A stretch of DNA of 64,000 nucleotides, taken from positions 36,557 through 100,556 of the forward strand of contig DASWJS010000023.1 in assembly GCA_036397035.1 (NCBI GenBank). Reading direction: 5' to 3'. The stretch's first letter is position 1. Each line of letters begins with the position of its first letter. The notes under the pieces were generated by a model, which had not been told where the DNA came from, searched no databases, and saw nothing but the letters and a program-made list of their open reading frames with translations. The stretch is from DASWJS01 sp036397035 (GTDB lineage: Bacteria > Actinomycetota > AC-67). This document shows, one piece after another, positions 8,986-17,851 of the stretch. The position numbers were made by a program, and so were the translations under genes.

Positions 8986-9846
8986 TCAGGCCAGGATCAC
9001 GATCGTCTTCGTCTGGACGAAGAAATCGCTCCCGTCCTTCTGGCTCTGCTCGAACGCTTCGAGCATCCAGGTCTCGGGCGCGTCGACCGGCGGCAGCCGC
9101 AGCTCGATCGACCAGTCGCCTCGATCGGGCGCGCCGATGCCGGCGGTGGTGAACGTCCGGCGCGCGATCGCGCCGCTCGGGCTGCGGAGCCGAATGCCGA
9201 CCGTGGCCTCGAACACCGAGGCGGTCCCCGACACGGTGATCGTTCCCGCCAGGCGCGATCCCTCGGCCGGCTCGTCGATCGTGATCGGCTCCAGCGCGTC
9301 TTCCTTCCGCGTCAGGGGCAGGTCGCCGAAGGACGCGTTGCCCCACCAGTCGTCGATGCTCCGGCCGTTGGACGCGGTGCCCTCCGTCTCGCCCTCGACG
9401 GTGAAGGCCGCCTCGTCCACGCCGGGCAGCGACAGGAGCGTCCAGACGATCTGCTGGATCGCCGGAGTCTCGCGGCCGGCGCCGATGTGGGCGGCGAGCA
9501 CGTCGGAGTCCCAGTCGACGGTCGCGACGCCGTCGGTCACGGTCACGCCGCGCACGTGGACCGTGGCCGGAAAGGCCGTGAACAGGTCGGGGTCGGCGGG
9601 CTCGCCGGCGATCGCTTCGCGCACGGCGGCGCCGGGGTCGCCGGCGGGCACGATGGTGTGGGTCTCCGGCGACACGTACGTCCGGCCGCCGAACTCGAGG
9701 AGGTAGTAGACCGTCGCGAGCCCGCCCTCCGGCGTGGACGCCGGCACGGGGGCCGGCGAGGCCGTCGCCGAGCCGGTCGGCTCGGGCGTGATCGGGGTGC
9801 AAGCCAGCGCGACCAGCAAGCCGGCCGCCGTCATGCGTCGCACCAC
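8986..9846 (-). CDS. Lipoprotein with GerMN and Gmad2-like domains
   Basis: About 286 residues. An N-terminal signal ends in the lipobox-like LVALAC, followed by a Ser/Thr/Pro-rich linker. Next comes a GerMN-like domain (ATVYYLLEFGGRTYV ... VDWDSD ... QQIVWTLLSLPGV) and a C-terminal Ig-like Gmad2 region (ITIDEPAEGSRLAGTITVSG). In spore formers these occur in germination proteins; in non-sporulating actinobacteria they are found in lipoproteins such as LpqB. The best start is uncertain: GTG at 9846 or 9843 follows a strong GGAGGAGG, ATG at 9834 is also possible. It converges with birA. Confidence 0.75.
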   Translation of the reverse strand: MVRRMTAAGLLVALACTPITPEPTGSATASPAPVPASTPEGGLATVYYLLEFGGRTYVSPETHTIVPAGDPGAAVREAIAGEPADPDLFTAFPATVHVRGVTVTDGVATVDWDSDVLAAHIGAGRETPAIQQIVWTLLSLPGVDEAAFTVEGETEGTASNGRSIDDWWGNASFGDLPLTRKEDALEPITIDEPAEGSRLAGTITVSGTASVFEATVGIRLRSPSGAIARRTFTTAGIGAPDRGDWSIELRLPPVDAPETWMLEAFEQSQKDGSDFFVQTKTIVILA

Positions 9847-9906
9847 GACCTCCTCCCTTCGCCGTCCCGAGACTCTACCCGGCGCTCACGCTACGCTCGG
9901 CGCGCC

Positions 9907-10269
9907 ATGGAAGCCTGGGAGAGCTGGCTCGGGGAGCGCAGGCTCGCCGTCGTGGCGACCGCCGGCGCCGACGGCATGCCCCACGCGGTGCCCGTCGAGG
10001 TCGTCGTCGACGCGGGGAAGGCCTACGTCTGGTGTCGCGCTTCTTCGGTCAAGGCGCGGCAAGCCGCGCGCTCGGGCACGGCGGCGATCGTCGCCTACAA
10101 GAACCTGGACTTCGTCCTGCTGCGCGGGACCGCTCGCATCCTCACCGCGTCGGACCCCTCGTACGAACGGCTCACGAACGCCTTCCTCGCCAAGTACGAG
10201 CGCACCGAAACCTACGGCAACGACGCCCTCATCCAGATCACCCCCGAGCGCATCAGCGCCCGAACCTAG
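9907..10269 (+). CDS. PPOX-class (pyridoxamine-phosphate-oxidase-like) flavin/F420-binding protein
   Basis: A 120-residue split-barrel protein. RRLAVVATAGADGMPHAVPV is the usual first strand of the family, followed by VDAGKAYVWCRASSVKARQ, which contacts the cofactor phosphate, and LLRGTARILT. Members bind FMN, F420 or haem and often work as oxidoreductases; cofactor cannot be told here. A TACGCT hexamer ends 9 bases before the ATG, suggesting a leaderless transcript. Its TAG stop shares the CTAG palindrome with the stop of the convergent methyltransferase (4-base overlap). Confidence 0.8.
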   Translation: MEAWESWLGERRLAVVATAGADGMPHAVPVEVVVDAGKAYVWCRASSVKARQAARSGTAAIVAYKNLDFVLLRGTARILTASDPSYERLTNAFLAKYERTETYGNDALIQITPERISART

Positions 10270-11015
10270 GACCGGACCTCGACGATCACGTGGTAGCCGA
10301 AGCGGCGGAGCGGGGGGGCCCAGCGGTAGATCGCCCGGTCGAGCCACGCGAAGAAGCGCGCGAGCCACAGCGCGCGCCGATAGCGCAGCACGTTGCGGCT
10401 GATCAGCCCGAAGAAGCGAAAGTCGGGGTAGTGCAGCGTGACCGACGAGAACAGGCGCCGGATCGCGGCGTAGTCGCGCGCGACGAGGGGGTGCTCGTCG
10501 ATCGTGCCGAGCCGCGCCACGCCGAACCGGCCGGTGAGCTTCTCGCGGGCCAGACGAAGCAGCGGGTTCGTCACCTGGTTCTCGATGAAGATCGCGCGGC
10601 CTCCCGGCTTCATCAGCCGCTTCACCTCGCGTAGCGCCGCCTCGACGTCGACGTGGTGCAGGATCGAAGCGCCGACGACCGCGTCGAAGCAACCGTCGTC
10701 GAGCGGCAGCCGCTCCATCACCGACACGATCCCGTCGGGCGGCGCGATGTGCGCGCGCGCCGCGCGCGCGCGCATGAGGCGGACGCTCGACGGCGACAGG
10801 TCGAAGCCGACGACGTGGCCGGCCTCGGGCGCGATCCGGTTCGCCAGGTCGCCGGCGCCGCACCCGCAGTCCAGGATCCGCAAGCCCGTAGCCGATCCGA
10901 GCCGCCGCAGCAGGAACGCCATGTGCTCGGTCGGCGGCGGCGGCTCGGCTTCGAACTGCGCTTCGCTTGAGGCGTCGAAGAACGCTTGCTCGCGCGCGAG
11001 GTGCTCGTCGGCCAC
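10266..11015 (-). CDS. Class I SAM-dependent methyltransferase
   Basis: I place the start at GTG 11015 (VADEHLAREQAFFD), giving 249 residues. The SAM motif is ILDCGCGAGDLANRIAPEAG, with FDLSPSSV as motif II, FDAVVGASILHHVD as motif III region and MKPGGRAIFIE after it. The C-terminal part is basic and aromatic and may lie on a membrane. The gene is divergent from the acyl-CoA dehydrogenase at 11040, 24 bases away. Substrate unknown. Confidence 0.8.
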   Translation of the reverse strand: MADEHLAREQAFFDASSEAQFEAEPPPPTEHMAFLLRRLGSATGLRILDCGCGAGDLANRIAPEAGHVVGFDLSPSSVRLMRARAARAHIAPPDGIVSVMERLPLDDGCFDAVVGASILHHVDVEAALREVKRLMKPGGRAIFIENQVTNPLLRLAREKLTGRFGVARLGTIDEHPLVARDYAAIRRLFSSVTLHYPDFRFFGLISRNVLRYRRALWLARFFAWLDRAIYRWAPPLRRFGYHVIVEVRS

Positions 11016-11039
11016 GGCGCGCAGGGTAGCATCGGGCGC

Positions 11040-12176
11040 ATGGACTTCCGGTTCTCCGACGAGCAGGAGGCGTTTCGCGGCGTCGTGCGCGACTTCGCCG
11101 AGCGCGTGATCGCGCCGCGCGCCGAGGAGATGGACGCCTCGGGCGAGTTCCCCGTCGACGTCGTGCTGGAGATGGGCAAGCTCGGCTTCTTCGGGCTGCC
11201 CTTCCCCGAGGCCTACGGGGGGATGGGCGCCGACTTCACGACGCTGTGCATCGCGATCGAGGAGCTTGCGCGGGTCGACTCGTCCATGGCGATCACGCTG
11301 GAGGCCGGCGTCGGCCTGGGCGCGATGCCGCTGTTCCTGTTCGGGACCGAAGAGCAGAAGCAGACCTGGCTCGTGCCGCTCGCGCGCGGGGAGAAGATCG
11401 CCGGCTTCGGACTGACCGAGCCGGAGGCGGGCTCGGACTCGGGCAACACGCGGACCACCGCGACGCTCGACGCGGGGGAGTGGCGAATCGACGGGACGAA
11501 GGCGTTCATCACCAACGTCGGGACGCCGATCAGCCAGCACGTGACGATCACCGCGCGCACGGGCGACAACGAGATCTCCAACGTCATCGTCCCGTGCGGC
11601 ACGCCGGGCTTCGCCGTCGGGGCGCTTTACCGAAAGATGGGCTGGCACGCTTCCGACACGCGCGAGCTGTCCTTCGACGATTGCCGCGTCCCCGAGGAGA
11701 ACCTGCTGGGCGTTCGCGGCGAGGGCTTCAAGAACTTCCTGATCATCCTGGACGCCGGGCGCGTGGCGATCGGGGCGCTCGGCGTCGGGCTCGCGCAAGG
11801 GTGCTTGGAGATGAGCCTCGCCTACGCGAAGGACCGCAAGCAGTTCGGCCGCCCGATCGCCGGCAACCAGGCGATCGCGTTCAAACTTGCCGACATGGGA
11901 GTCAAGGCCGACCTCGCGCGGCTCGCCGTCTATCGAGCCGCGTGGATGCACGACCGGGGCGTCCCGTTCAAGCGCGAGGCCTCGGTGGCGAAGCTGTACT
12001 CGTCCGAGATCGCCAACGAGATCGCTCGCGAGGCGATCCAGATCCACGGCGGCTACGGCTTCATGGACGAGTTCGCCGTCTCCCGCTTCTACCGCGACGC
12101 CAAAGTGCTGGAGATCGGCGAAGGAACGAGCGAGGTCCAGCGCATCCTGATCGCCCGCTCGCTCCTGGGCGAATAG
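11040..12176 (+). CDS. Acyl-CoA dehydrogenase
   Basis: A 378-residue flavoenzyme of normal length. It has the N-terminal helical domain (MDFRFSDEQEAFRGVVRDF), the substrate/FAD signature GFGLTEPEAGSDSGN, the middle beta domain, and the C-terminal signatures KQFGRPIAGNQAIAFKLADM and QIHGGYGFMDEF with the usual E-G-T-S-E-V-Q ending. The catalytic glutamate position near EGTSEVQ is retained. It oxidises an acyl-CoA to the enoyl-CoA and passes electrons to ETF. A TAGCAT hexamer lies 7 bases upstream of the ATG. It is too short to be a typical methylsuccinyl-CoA dehydrogenase; chain length is unknown. Confidence 0.92.
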   Translation: MDFRFSDEQEAFRGVVRDFAERVIAPRAEEMDASGEFPVDVVLEMGKLGFFGLPFPEAYGGMGADFTTLCIAIEELARVDSSMAITLEAGVGLGAMPLFLFGTEEQKQTWLVPLARGEKIAGFGLTEPEAGSDSGNTRTTATLDAGEWRIDGTKAFITNVGTPISQHVTITARTGDNEISNVIVPCGTPGFAVGALYRKMGWHASDTRELSFDDCRVPEENLLGVRGEGFKNFLIILDAGRVAIGALGVGLAQGCLEMSLAYAKDRKQFGRPIAGNQAIAFKLADMGVKADLARLAVYRAAWMHDRGVPFKREASVAKLYSSEIANEIAREAIQIHGGYGFMDEFAVSRFYRDAKVLEIGEGTSEVQRILIARSLLGE

Positions 12177-12182
12177 AGCGGC

Positions 12183-12818
12183 TCAGGTCGGGAGGTCCAG
12201 GGGCAGCCCGTCGCCGTCCGGCAGTCCGCCGGCGTCTTCGACGACGAAGCGCGTCTTGGTGAACTCGTTCGAGTCGTAGGTCTGCTGCATCAGCAGCCCG
12301 ATGACGGCGAAGGTCAGCAGGCCGGCGAGCGCGCCGCCGATCATGCGCTTCCAGCGCCCCATCGACACGACGAGCCCTCCCGCGAGCCCGCCGGCGAGCG
12401 CGAGCGCCGCGAGCTTGAGCGCGAAGGCGCGCACCGCGTCCTTGCCCTCCCGGCCGAAGAATCGGTTCAGCTCGTAGGGGTCGGCGAGCAACCGCTGGTC
12501 GGAGGTCACGAGCCCGGCCACCGACAGGCCGACGATGGTCGCGCGCGCGGTGATCGGCGAGGCGTGGGTCCCCGCCTCGGCGTGCTGGCGCGGCAGCTCG
12601 TCGAAGCCGCCCTCGGGCTGCACCGCCAGCTCGGTCTTGCCGTAGACCGACGGGGTCGCGCGCAGCTCGACGCGGAACGGCGCGACGTCGTAGGTGCCGC
12701 TGCCGGCCGCGGCCACCGCCCCGAGCGCCCCGACGGCGCCGGCGAGCAGGGTCGCCAGCTTCCACCATCCCGCCGGCTTCGCCGGGCGGGGCTCGGTCTG
12801 GACGACGGACGGGTCCAT
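12183..12818 (-). CDS. Membrane protein of unknown function in an MgtE-type operon
   Basis: A 211-residue protein with one N-terminal membrane segment (about residues 20-40) and two more near residues 130-175. The exoplasmic region begins TYDVAPFRVELRATPSVYGK, which loosely resembles the stretch preceding metallophosphoesterases in some actinobacteria, but no enzyme domain follows. The ATG directly abuts the stop of the PhoU/TrkA-C gene, so it is the last gene of a three-gene operon with a cation transporter. A role as an accessory membrane component is inference from position only. Confidence 0.7.
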   Translation of the reverse strand: MDPSVVQTEPRPAKPAGWWKLATLLAGAVGALGAVAAAGSGTYDVAPFRVELRATPSVYGKTELAVQPEGGFDELPRQHAEAGTHASPITARATIVGLSVAGLVTSDQRLLADPYELNRFFGREGKDAVRAFALKLAALALAGGLAGGLVVSMGRWKRMIGGALAGLLTFAVIGLLMQQTYDSNEFTKTRFVVEDAGGLPDGDGLPLDLPT

Positions 12819-14006
12819 CTACTCCTCCTCGCGGCTCGATCCGAACAGCTCCTCCAGCGCGGCCGCTCCCTCCTCGGGGCCGACCGCGATCAGGCGGTCG
12901 CCGGCGCCGAGCCGGAATTCGCCGCGCGGACCGTATATCCACCGGCCGCCGCGCTGCACGGCGAGCACCTCCATGCCGATCTCGGTGCGCAGGGACAGGT
13001 CCCGAAGCGTCAGGGCGGCGGCCTCGGACTCCTCGGCGACGGAGGTCGAGGTCACCACCTCGTCGGTCTCCGCGAGTGCCTGCGCGATGACGGGGTGCGG
13101 CGCCTCACCGGACTCGATCACCACGGTCATCTCCTGGGCAGCGTCGGCGATCCGTTCGCTGGCGAAGGCCAGGTGCAGGAGCCCGCGCAGCGCGTCGGGC
13201 TCGGCGCCCTCGCGGACGGCGCGCAGCACCCAGCGCTCCAGCTCGTGGTGCATCTCGTCGGTGGCGTCCTCCAGCGCCGCGACCTCGGCCGCCAGCCCGC
13301 GGTCGCGCAGCAGCACCGAGGAGTAGGCGAGCCCGACGGCGACTTCGCTCGCGTCCTTCATCTCGACCAGAAGGTCCACGGCGCGATCGAGCCCGGTGAG
13401 CTGCGTCGGCTCGACGTCGGCCTCGACGCGCGCGGGCGCGCCGGCCAGCTCGCGGAGCAGGTTCACGCCCTCCTCCGGCCCCTGCGCGAAGAGCACGTCC
13501 CCCGCCCGCAGCACCTCGTCGCCCTTCGGGCCGAAGATGAACGACACGTCGCGCCGGATCGCGATGACCCACATCCCGGTCTCGGACGGCAAGGCCGCAT
13601 CGCGCAAGCTCTTTCCCGCCAGGAGGTTCTCCTCGCGCAGGCGAACGCGCGCCGTCACCTCCTCGGCGTGGCGAAGGTCGTCTCGCAGCGCGGCCGGGAT
13701 GCCGAGGTCCTTGAGCACCACCCGTGCGATGTCCTCGGCCGCGTCGGCGATCTTGTCCATCGAGGCGACCATGCGCAGCACGCCGGCCATCGCGCTGGCG
13801 TCTTCGCGCGAGCGCGCGGCGAGCGTCGCGATCACCCGGAGGCGCGTGACGACGTCGGACATGCTCTCTCGAAGGCTGAGCACCTCGCGCGCGATGCTCT
13901 GGTCGCCGAAGAACACGCCCGCGTAGGCGAGGTCGACCATCAGCTCCGAGACGTCCTTCGCTTCCGCGAAGAGGTCCTTCACCGTCGTTGCTTCTCGTTC
14001 TGGCAT
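12819..14006 (-). CDS. Double PhoU / TrkA-C domain protein
   Basis: 395 residues made of two copies of the same unit. Each unit has a PhoU-like helical region (VKDLFAEAKDVSELMVDLAY; VDLLVEMKDASEVAVGLAYS) followed by a TrkA-C-type beta domain (GMWVIAIRRDVSFIFGPKG; GMEVLAVQRGGRWIYGPRG), which in other proteins binds small ligands such as cyclic di-AMP and gates potassium channels. It lies one base downstream of an MgtE-like transporter, so it probably regulates that transporter in the cytoplasm. The ligand is not known. Confidence 0.8.
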   Translation of the reverse strand: MPEREATTVKDLFAEAKDVSELMVDLAYAGVFFGDQSIAREVLSLRESMSDVVTRLRVIATLAARSREDASAMAGVLRMVASMDKIADAAEDIARVVLKDLGIPAALRDDLRHAEEVTARVRLREENLLAGKSLRDAALPSETGMWVIAIRRDVSFIFGPKGDEVLRAGDVLFAQGPEEGVNLLRELAGAPARVEADVEPTQLTGLDRAVDLLVEMKDASEVAVGLAYSSVLLRDRGLAAEVAALEDATDEMHHELERWVLRAVREGAEPDALRGLLHLAFASERIADAAQEMTVVIESGEAPHPVIAQALAETDEVVTSTSVAEESEAAALTLRDLSLRTEIGMEVLAVQRGGRWIYGPRGEFRLGAGDRLIAVGPEEGAAALEELFGSSREEE

Positions 14007-14007
14007 G

Positions 14008-15408
14008 TCAGATCACTCCGAGAATGGCGAGCGACGCCACGATACAGATGACGCCGATGAGGTCCATCGTGCTCGTGACGGCCGCGATGCCGTGGTTGTC
14101 GGGATCCAGGTCGAACCGGAAGGTGGCGACCGCGGTGACGTAGGCGACGAGGGCGGCGCCCGCCGTCGCCATGGCGCCCGCCAGGAGCGCGATGCCGGCC
14201 ATGAACGGCGCGCCGGGACTTGCGAGCCCGAGCGCGACCGCCACGATGTGCGCGGTGATGCCGGTGAGTGCGAAGTTGAGCAGCGCCCACGGGCCGGCCA
14301 GGGTGATGTCGAGCGCCGCGAGGCGGTCGGGGATCGCGCGCGGCCGGATCGCCCCGAGATGCAGCTTGCTGGCCAGGCGGCTCGACACGATGCCGCCGAG
14401 CGCGCCCGCGTTCTCCAGGAACGCCGGCAGCATGACGAGCAGCGCCGGGAACGCCAGGAAGCGCGCCGAGCGGTGCTCGATGACGGCTCCGGCGATCAGG
14501 TTCACGACGCCGGCGAGCGCGAGCGTCAGCATCGACTCGCGCGTGATCTGCTTCGCGAGCGACGCGCCGCCGCGGAAGATGGCGACCGCCGCCGGGAGGC
14601 AGATCGCGGCGCTCGCCAGGCCGACCAGGAGGCTCGTCGCGCCGCGCCCGGCCAGGCTCGACGCGGCGTAGAGCGCGGGCAGGGTGATGAGGTCGCCGAC
14701 GAAGGTGATGAGCGGCGCGGCGACCGAGTCCATGTCCCAGCCGCGCCTCGACCCGGCCGCCGCGAGGCCGACGGTGACCACCAGCACGAAGACCGACGAC
14801 AGCAGGCCGCCCAGGACGCTGATCGCCAGGAAGTCCCAGACCGACATGCCGGCAAGGCCTGTGGCCGCGGTGACCGCCCGGGCTGCGACCGCGAGGAAGA
14901 GCGAGGTCGTGAAGGTCTGAAGCGTCGCCGCGTACACGTTCTGCGCCAGTAGCCCCTCCCGGTCGCGCGTGAACCGGAACAGGCCGGTCTGGATCGCGGT
15001 CCCGAGCCGCGAGCCGAGCGCGCCGAAGATCGCTCCGCGCATCCCGATCGCCGCGGGGATGAGGATGAAGAGCCCCGGAAGCGCCTCCAGGCGATCGGCC
15101 ATCGCCCCGAGCGCGAGTCCCGTGGGGATGTTGCCGACTGCCGAGATCGACAGCGAGACCATGCCCTGGCGGAGCGTGCGGCGCTCGGCGTACCAGTAGC
15201 GGACCATCTCGGCGAGGGCGCGGGCCGGCGTGAGCGCCACGCGGCCGGTGGTTCGAACGGTGCGCCGCGCGGCCAGGGTCGTCGTGCGACCGGTCGTTCG
15301 CGCGGCGGAGGCGGTCCGTCGCGCGGCGGCGCGGGCGCGCGGCGCGCGCTCCTCCGCGCGCTCCTCAGAGGCCGGCGGCGCGGCCGGGTCCGGGGTCGGA
15401 TTCGTCAC
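14008..15408 (-). CDS. MgtE/SLC41-like divalent cation transporter, two-domain type
   Basis: A 466-residue protein starting with GTG. The first 70 residues are Ala/Arg/Thr-rich and probably disordered and cytoplasmic. Two MgtE membrane domains follow, recognisable from GMVSLSISAVGNIPTGLALG, ILIPAAIGMRGAIFGALGSR, LPAFLENAGALGGIVSSRLA and the DPDNHGIAAVTSTMDLIGV motif, which corresponds to the acidic ion-path motif of the family. The cytosolic N and CBS domains of classical MgtE are absent; the neighbouring PhoU/TrkA-C protein may take over regulation. Magnesium is the likely ion. Confidence 0.82.
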   Translation of the reverse strand: MTNPTPDPAAPPASEERAEERAPRARAAARRTASAARTTGRTTTLAARRTVRTTGRVALTPARALAEMVRYWYAERRTLRQGMVSLSISAVGNIPTGLALGAMADRLEALPGLFILIPAAIGMRGAIFGALGSRLGTAIQTGLFRFTRDREGLLAQNVYAATLQTFTTSLFLAVAARAVTAATGLAGMSVWDFLAISVLGGLLSSVFVLVVTVGLAAAGSRRGWDMDSVAAPLITFVGDLITLPALYAASSLAGRGATSLLVGLASAAICLPAAVAIFRGGASLAKQITRESMLTLALAGVVNLIAGAVIEHRSARFLAFPALLVMLPAFLENAGALGGIVSSRLASKLHLGAIRPRAIPDRLAALDITLAGPWALLNFALTGITAHIVAVALGLASPGAPFMAGIALLAGAMATAGAALVAYVTAVATFRFDLDPDNHGIAAVTSTMDLIGVICIVASLAILGVI

Positions 15409-15496
15409 CCCACACCGCCTTCCCCCTCGCGGCCGCCGTCACGCGGGCAGTCTACGCGGGGGCACGGCCCGTCAGCGGCGGGGTCGAGAAGAAGGG

Positions 15497-16654
15497 CTAC
15501 GAGCCCATCGGGACGCCGCGTTCGAGGGCGCGGGCGATCACGACGCGCTGGATCTGGTTCGTGCCTTCGTAGATCTGGGTGATCTTGGCGTCGCGCATCA
15601 TGCGCTCGACCGGGTACTCCTTGACGTAACCGTACCCGCCCAGGATCTGGACGGCGTCGGTCGTGACCTTCATCGCAGTGTCCGAGGCGAAGCACTTGGC
15701 CATGCCCGCCCAGTAGGAAACGTCGGGCGCGCCGGCGATCACCTTCGCGGCGCTCTTGTAGACCAGCAGGCGTGACGACTCGATCGCCATCGCCATGTCG
15801 GCCAGCATGAACTGGATGCCCTGGAAGGACGCGATCGGCTGCTTGAACTGCTCGCGTTCCTTCGCGTAGGCAAGCGCGTGGTCGAACGCGCCCTGGGCGA
15901 TCCCGAGCGCTTGCGCGGCGATCGTCGGGCGCGAGTAGTCGAGCGTGCGCATCGCGTAGGTGAACCCCATGTTCTCGTCGCCGAGCACGTCGGCGGCCGG
16001 CGCGAAGTAGTTGTCCAGCACGACCTCGCGCGTGGGCGAGCCGCGGATCCCCATCTTCTTCTCCGAGCGGCCGATCCCGAAGCCGTCCTTGTCGCTGCGC
16101 ACGACGAAGGCGGTGATGTTCTTGCCCTTCTTGCCCTCCGGGTCGGTGACGGCGAAGTAGGTGTAGGTGTCCGCGACGCCGGCGTTGGTGATGAAGCGCT
16201 TGGTCCCGTTGAGCACCCAGCCGTCGCCGTCGCGCACCGCGCGCGAGCGCATCGCCGCCGCGTCCGAGCCGCTCCCCGGCTCGGTCAGGCAGTAGGCCAT
16301 CTGCCGCTCGCCCGAGACGATCGCCGTCAGCAGCTCCTTCTTCTGCTCGGCGTTGCCGGCCAGCATCACCGGGATCGCGCCGAGCCGGTTGACGAGCGGG
16401 ATGAGCGAGACCGACGCCGACACGCGCGAGATCTCCTCGATGAACAGGACGAACTCCATCGGGCCGCCGGACCCCCCGACGTCCTCCGGGTAGCCGATCG
16501 ACATGAGGTCGTTGTCGACCAGCAGCGCGTGCATGTCGTGCGGGTACTCGTCCTGCTCGTCGATTTCCGCCGCGCGCGGCGCGATCTTGTCCTCGGCGAG
16601 CCGGCGGACGCTTTGACGGAACAGCTCCTGCTCTTCGGTGATCTGGTAGCTCAT
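15497..16654 (-). CDS. Acyl-CoA dehydrogenase
   Basis: A 385-residue acyl-CoA dehydrogenase with MAYCLTEPGSGSDAAAMRSR as the FAD/substrate signature, KQPIASFQGIQFMLADMAMA and QILGGYGYVKEYPVERMMRD as C-terminal signatures, and IYEGTNQIQR, whose glutamate is the expected catalytic base. Closest in pattern to short-chain/branched-chain acyl-CoA dehydrogenases (butyryl, isobutyryl or 2-methylbutyryl type). TAGGAT lies 8 bases upstream of the ATG, suggesting a leaderless message. Single gene, about 100 bases after the MgtE operon. Confidence 0.92.
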   Translation of the reverse strand: MSYQITEEQELFRQSVRRLAEDKIAPRAAEIDEQDEYPHDMHALLVDNDLMSIGYPEDVGGSGGPMEFVLFIEEISRVSASVSLIPLVNRLGAIPVMLAGNAEQKKELLTAIVSGERQMAYCLTEPGSGSDAAAMRSRAVRDGDGWVLNGTKRFITNAGVADTYTYFAVTDPEGKKGKNITAFVVRSDKDGFGIGRSEKKMGIRGSPTREVVLDNYFAPAADVLGDENMGFTYAMRTLDYSRPTIAAQALGIAQGAFDHALAYAKEREQFKQPIASFQGIQFMLADMAMAIESSRLLVYKSAAKVIAGAPDVSYWAGMAKCFASDTAMKVTTDAVQILGGYGYVKEYPVERMMRDAKITQIYEGTNQIQRVVIARALERGVPMGS

Positions 16655-16697
16655 GGCGGCTCATCCTATCCGCCCGCCCGCCCGGCCCGTCCGCGAC

Positions 16698-16711
16698 GGG
16701 CCGTTCGGCCC
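16698..16711. promoter_or_regulatory. DosR-box-like palindrome, copy 1
   Basis: GGGCCGTTCGGCCC, a 14-base palindrome except for its two central T residues. It follows the GGGxCxWWxGxCCC skeleton of the core of the mycobacterial DosR box (GGGACTWWAGTCCC). It lies 54 bases before the ATG at 16766. Near-identical copies occur at 19061-19074 and 21046-21059. The adjacent NarL-family regulator at 17204-17851 is the likely binder; this is inference. Confidence 0.55.
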
Positions 16712-16765
16712 TGGCTCGCGCGTGCGGCGCTCGGCACAGTTTGTGCGCCACGAGTGGAGGACGCC

Positions 16766-17200
16766 ATGAACGAGACGGTGCTCGTTGTGGAGAACGATGC
16801 CGATGAACGCCGCCGCCTCTCCCTCACGCTGGGCGACGCAGGGTTCGACGTGATGATCTGTCCCGGCCCGAGCGCGCCCGACTACACCTGCCTTGGCGGG
16901 CGAGGCAAGGACTGTCCGCTGATTCAGCCCGCCGCGGCGATCGTGCTCGACCTTCGGACCGAAGGCGACGTCATGATGCGCGGCACCCCGGGCTGGCAGT
17001 TGCTCGACTACTACACCGATCGCGGGCGGCCGGTGGTCGCAATCGCCGGCGAGGGTGCGTCCGTTCCTCACGACGACGCCCGCGTGACGGTGCTGCCCCG
17101 GCACGCCGACGAAAGGCTGATCGTCGCCGCCGTGCGAGCGGCGATGCTCCGCGGCGCGGAGGCGGGCGATCGGTCCGGCCGCGACGCCGCGCGCCCGTAG
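16766..17200 (+). CDS. Receiver-like protein with a cysteine triad
   Basis: A 144-residue protein starting MNETVLVVENDADERRRL, like the first strand and acidic pocket of response-regulator receiver domains. After the second strand comes an insertion with C32-P-G, C42 and C50-P-L, then the third strand AAIVLDLR with a possible phospho-acceptor D62. The C-terminal part (PVVAIAGEG, VTVLPRHADERLIVAAV) completes the receiver fold; no output domain is present. The same cysteine pattern occurs in the shorter protein at 21108-21362. The cysteines could bind metal or sense redox state. A ribosome-binding site (gtggagg) precedes the ATG. Confidence 0.7.
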   Translation: MNETVLVVENDADERRRLSLTLGDAGFDVMICPGPSAPDYTCLGGRGKDCPLIQPAAAIVLDLRTEGDVMMRGTPGWQLLDYYTDRGRPVVAIAGEGASVPHDDARVTVLPRHADERLIVAAVRAAMLRGAEAGDRSGRDAARP

Positions 17201-17203
17201 GCG

Positions 17204-17851
17204 TCAGCCTTCGGGCCGGGCGTGGCGCGCCAGGTAGGCGGCGGCTTCGGCGCGTCGCGCCACCTGCAGCTTCGTCAGGATGCTCGACACGTAGTTCTTG
17301 ACCGTCTTCTCCGCCAGGCCGAGCGCCTCGCCGATCTCGCGGTTGGTCTTCCCGTCGGCGACCTGGGTGAGGATCCGCTCCTCCTGCGCCGAGAGCCGCG
17401 CGAGCTTCTCGTCCTGCAGCAGGTGCTTGCCCTTGCGCAGCCGGTCGAGCACGGCTCCCGTCACCTCCGGGTCGAGCAGGGACTGGCCCGCCGCGACGGC
17501 GCGGATCGAGCCGACGAGGTCGCCTCCTCGCACCTGCTTGAGCACGAAGCCGCTCGCGCCGGCCATGATCGAGGCGAAGAGCGCCTCGTCGTCGGAGAAC
17601 GAGGTCAGCATCAACACCTTCGTCTCGGGACGCTGCGCGCGGATCTCGCGGCACGCCTCGATGCCGCTGCCGTCGCCGAGCCGCACGTCCATGACGACGA
17701 CGTCGGGCCGGACCTGCGCCGCGCGCTCGATCGCCTCCGCCATCGACGCCGCTTCCGCCGTCACCTCCAGGTCCTGCTCGTGTTCCAGCAGCAGGCGCAC
17801 GCCGTTGCGAACGACCTCGTGGTCGTCGACGATCATCACCTTCACCGTCAC
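17204..17851 (-). CDS. NarL-family response regulator, DosR-like
   Basis: 215 residues. Receiver domain MIVDDHEVVRNGVRLLLEHE with phospho-acceptor in VVVMDVRLGDGSG and the switch residues in LMLTSFSDD and GFVLK; C-terminal LuxR/NarL helix-turn-helix with TNREIGEALGLAEKTVKNYV. Sequence character throughout (AGQSLLD, LAEKTVKNYVS, RRAEAAAY) is that of the mycobacterial dormancy regulator DosR/DevR. It starts at a GTG that overlaps the stop of the histidine kinase gene by GTGA, so kinase and regulator form one operon. Predicted to bind the palindromes at 16698, 19061 and 21046. Confidence 0.88.
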   Translation of the reverse strand: MTVKVMIVDDHEVVRNGVRLLLEHEQDLEVTAEAASMAEAIERAAQVRPDVVVMDVRLGDGSGIEACREIRAQRPETKVLMLTSFSDDEALFASIMAGASGFVLKQVRGGDLVGSIRAVAAGQSLLDPEVTGAVLDRLRKGKHLLQDEKLARLSAQEERILTQVADGKTNREIGEALGLAEKTVKNYVSSILTKLQVARRAEAAAYLARHARPEG

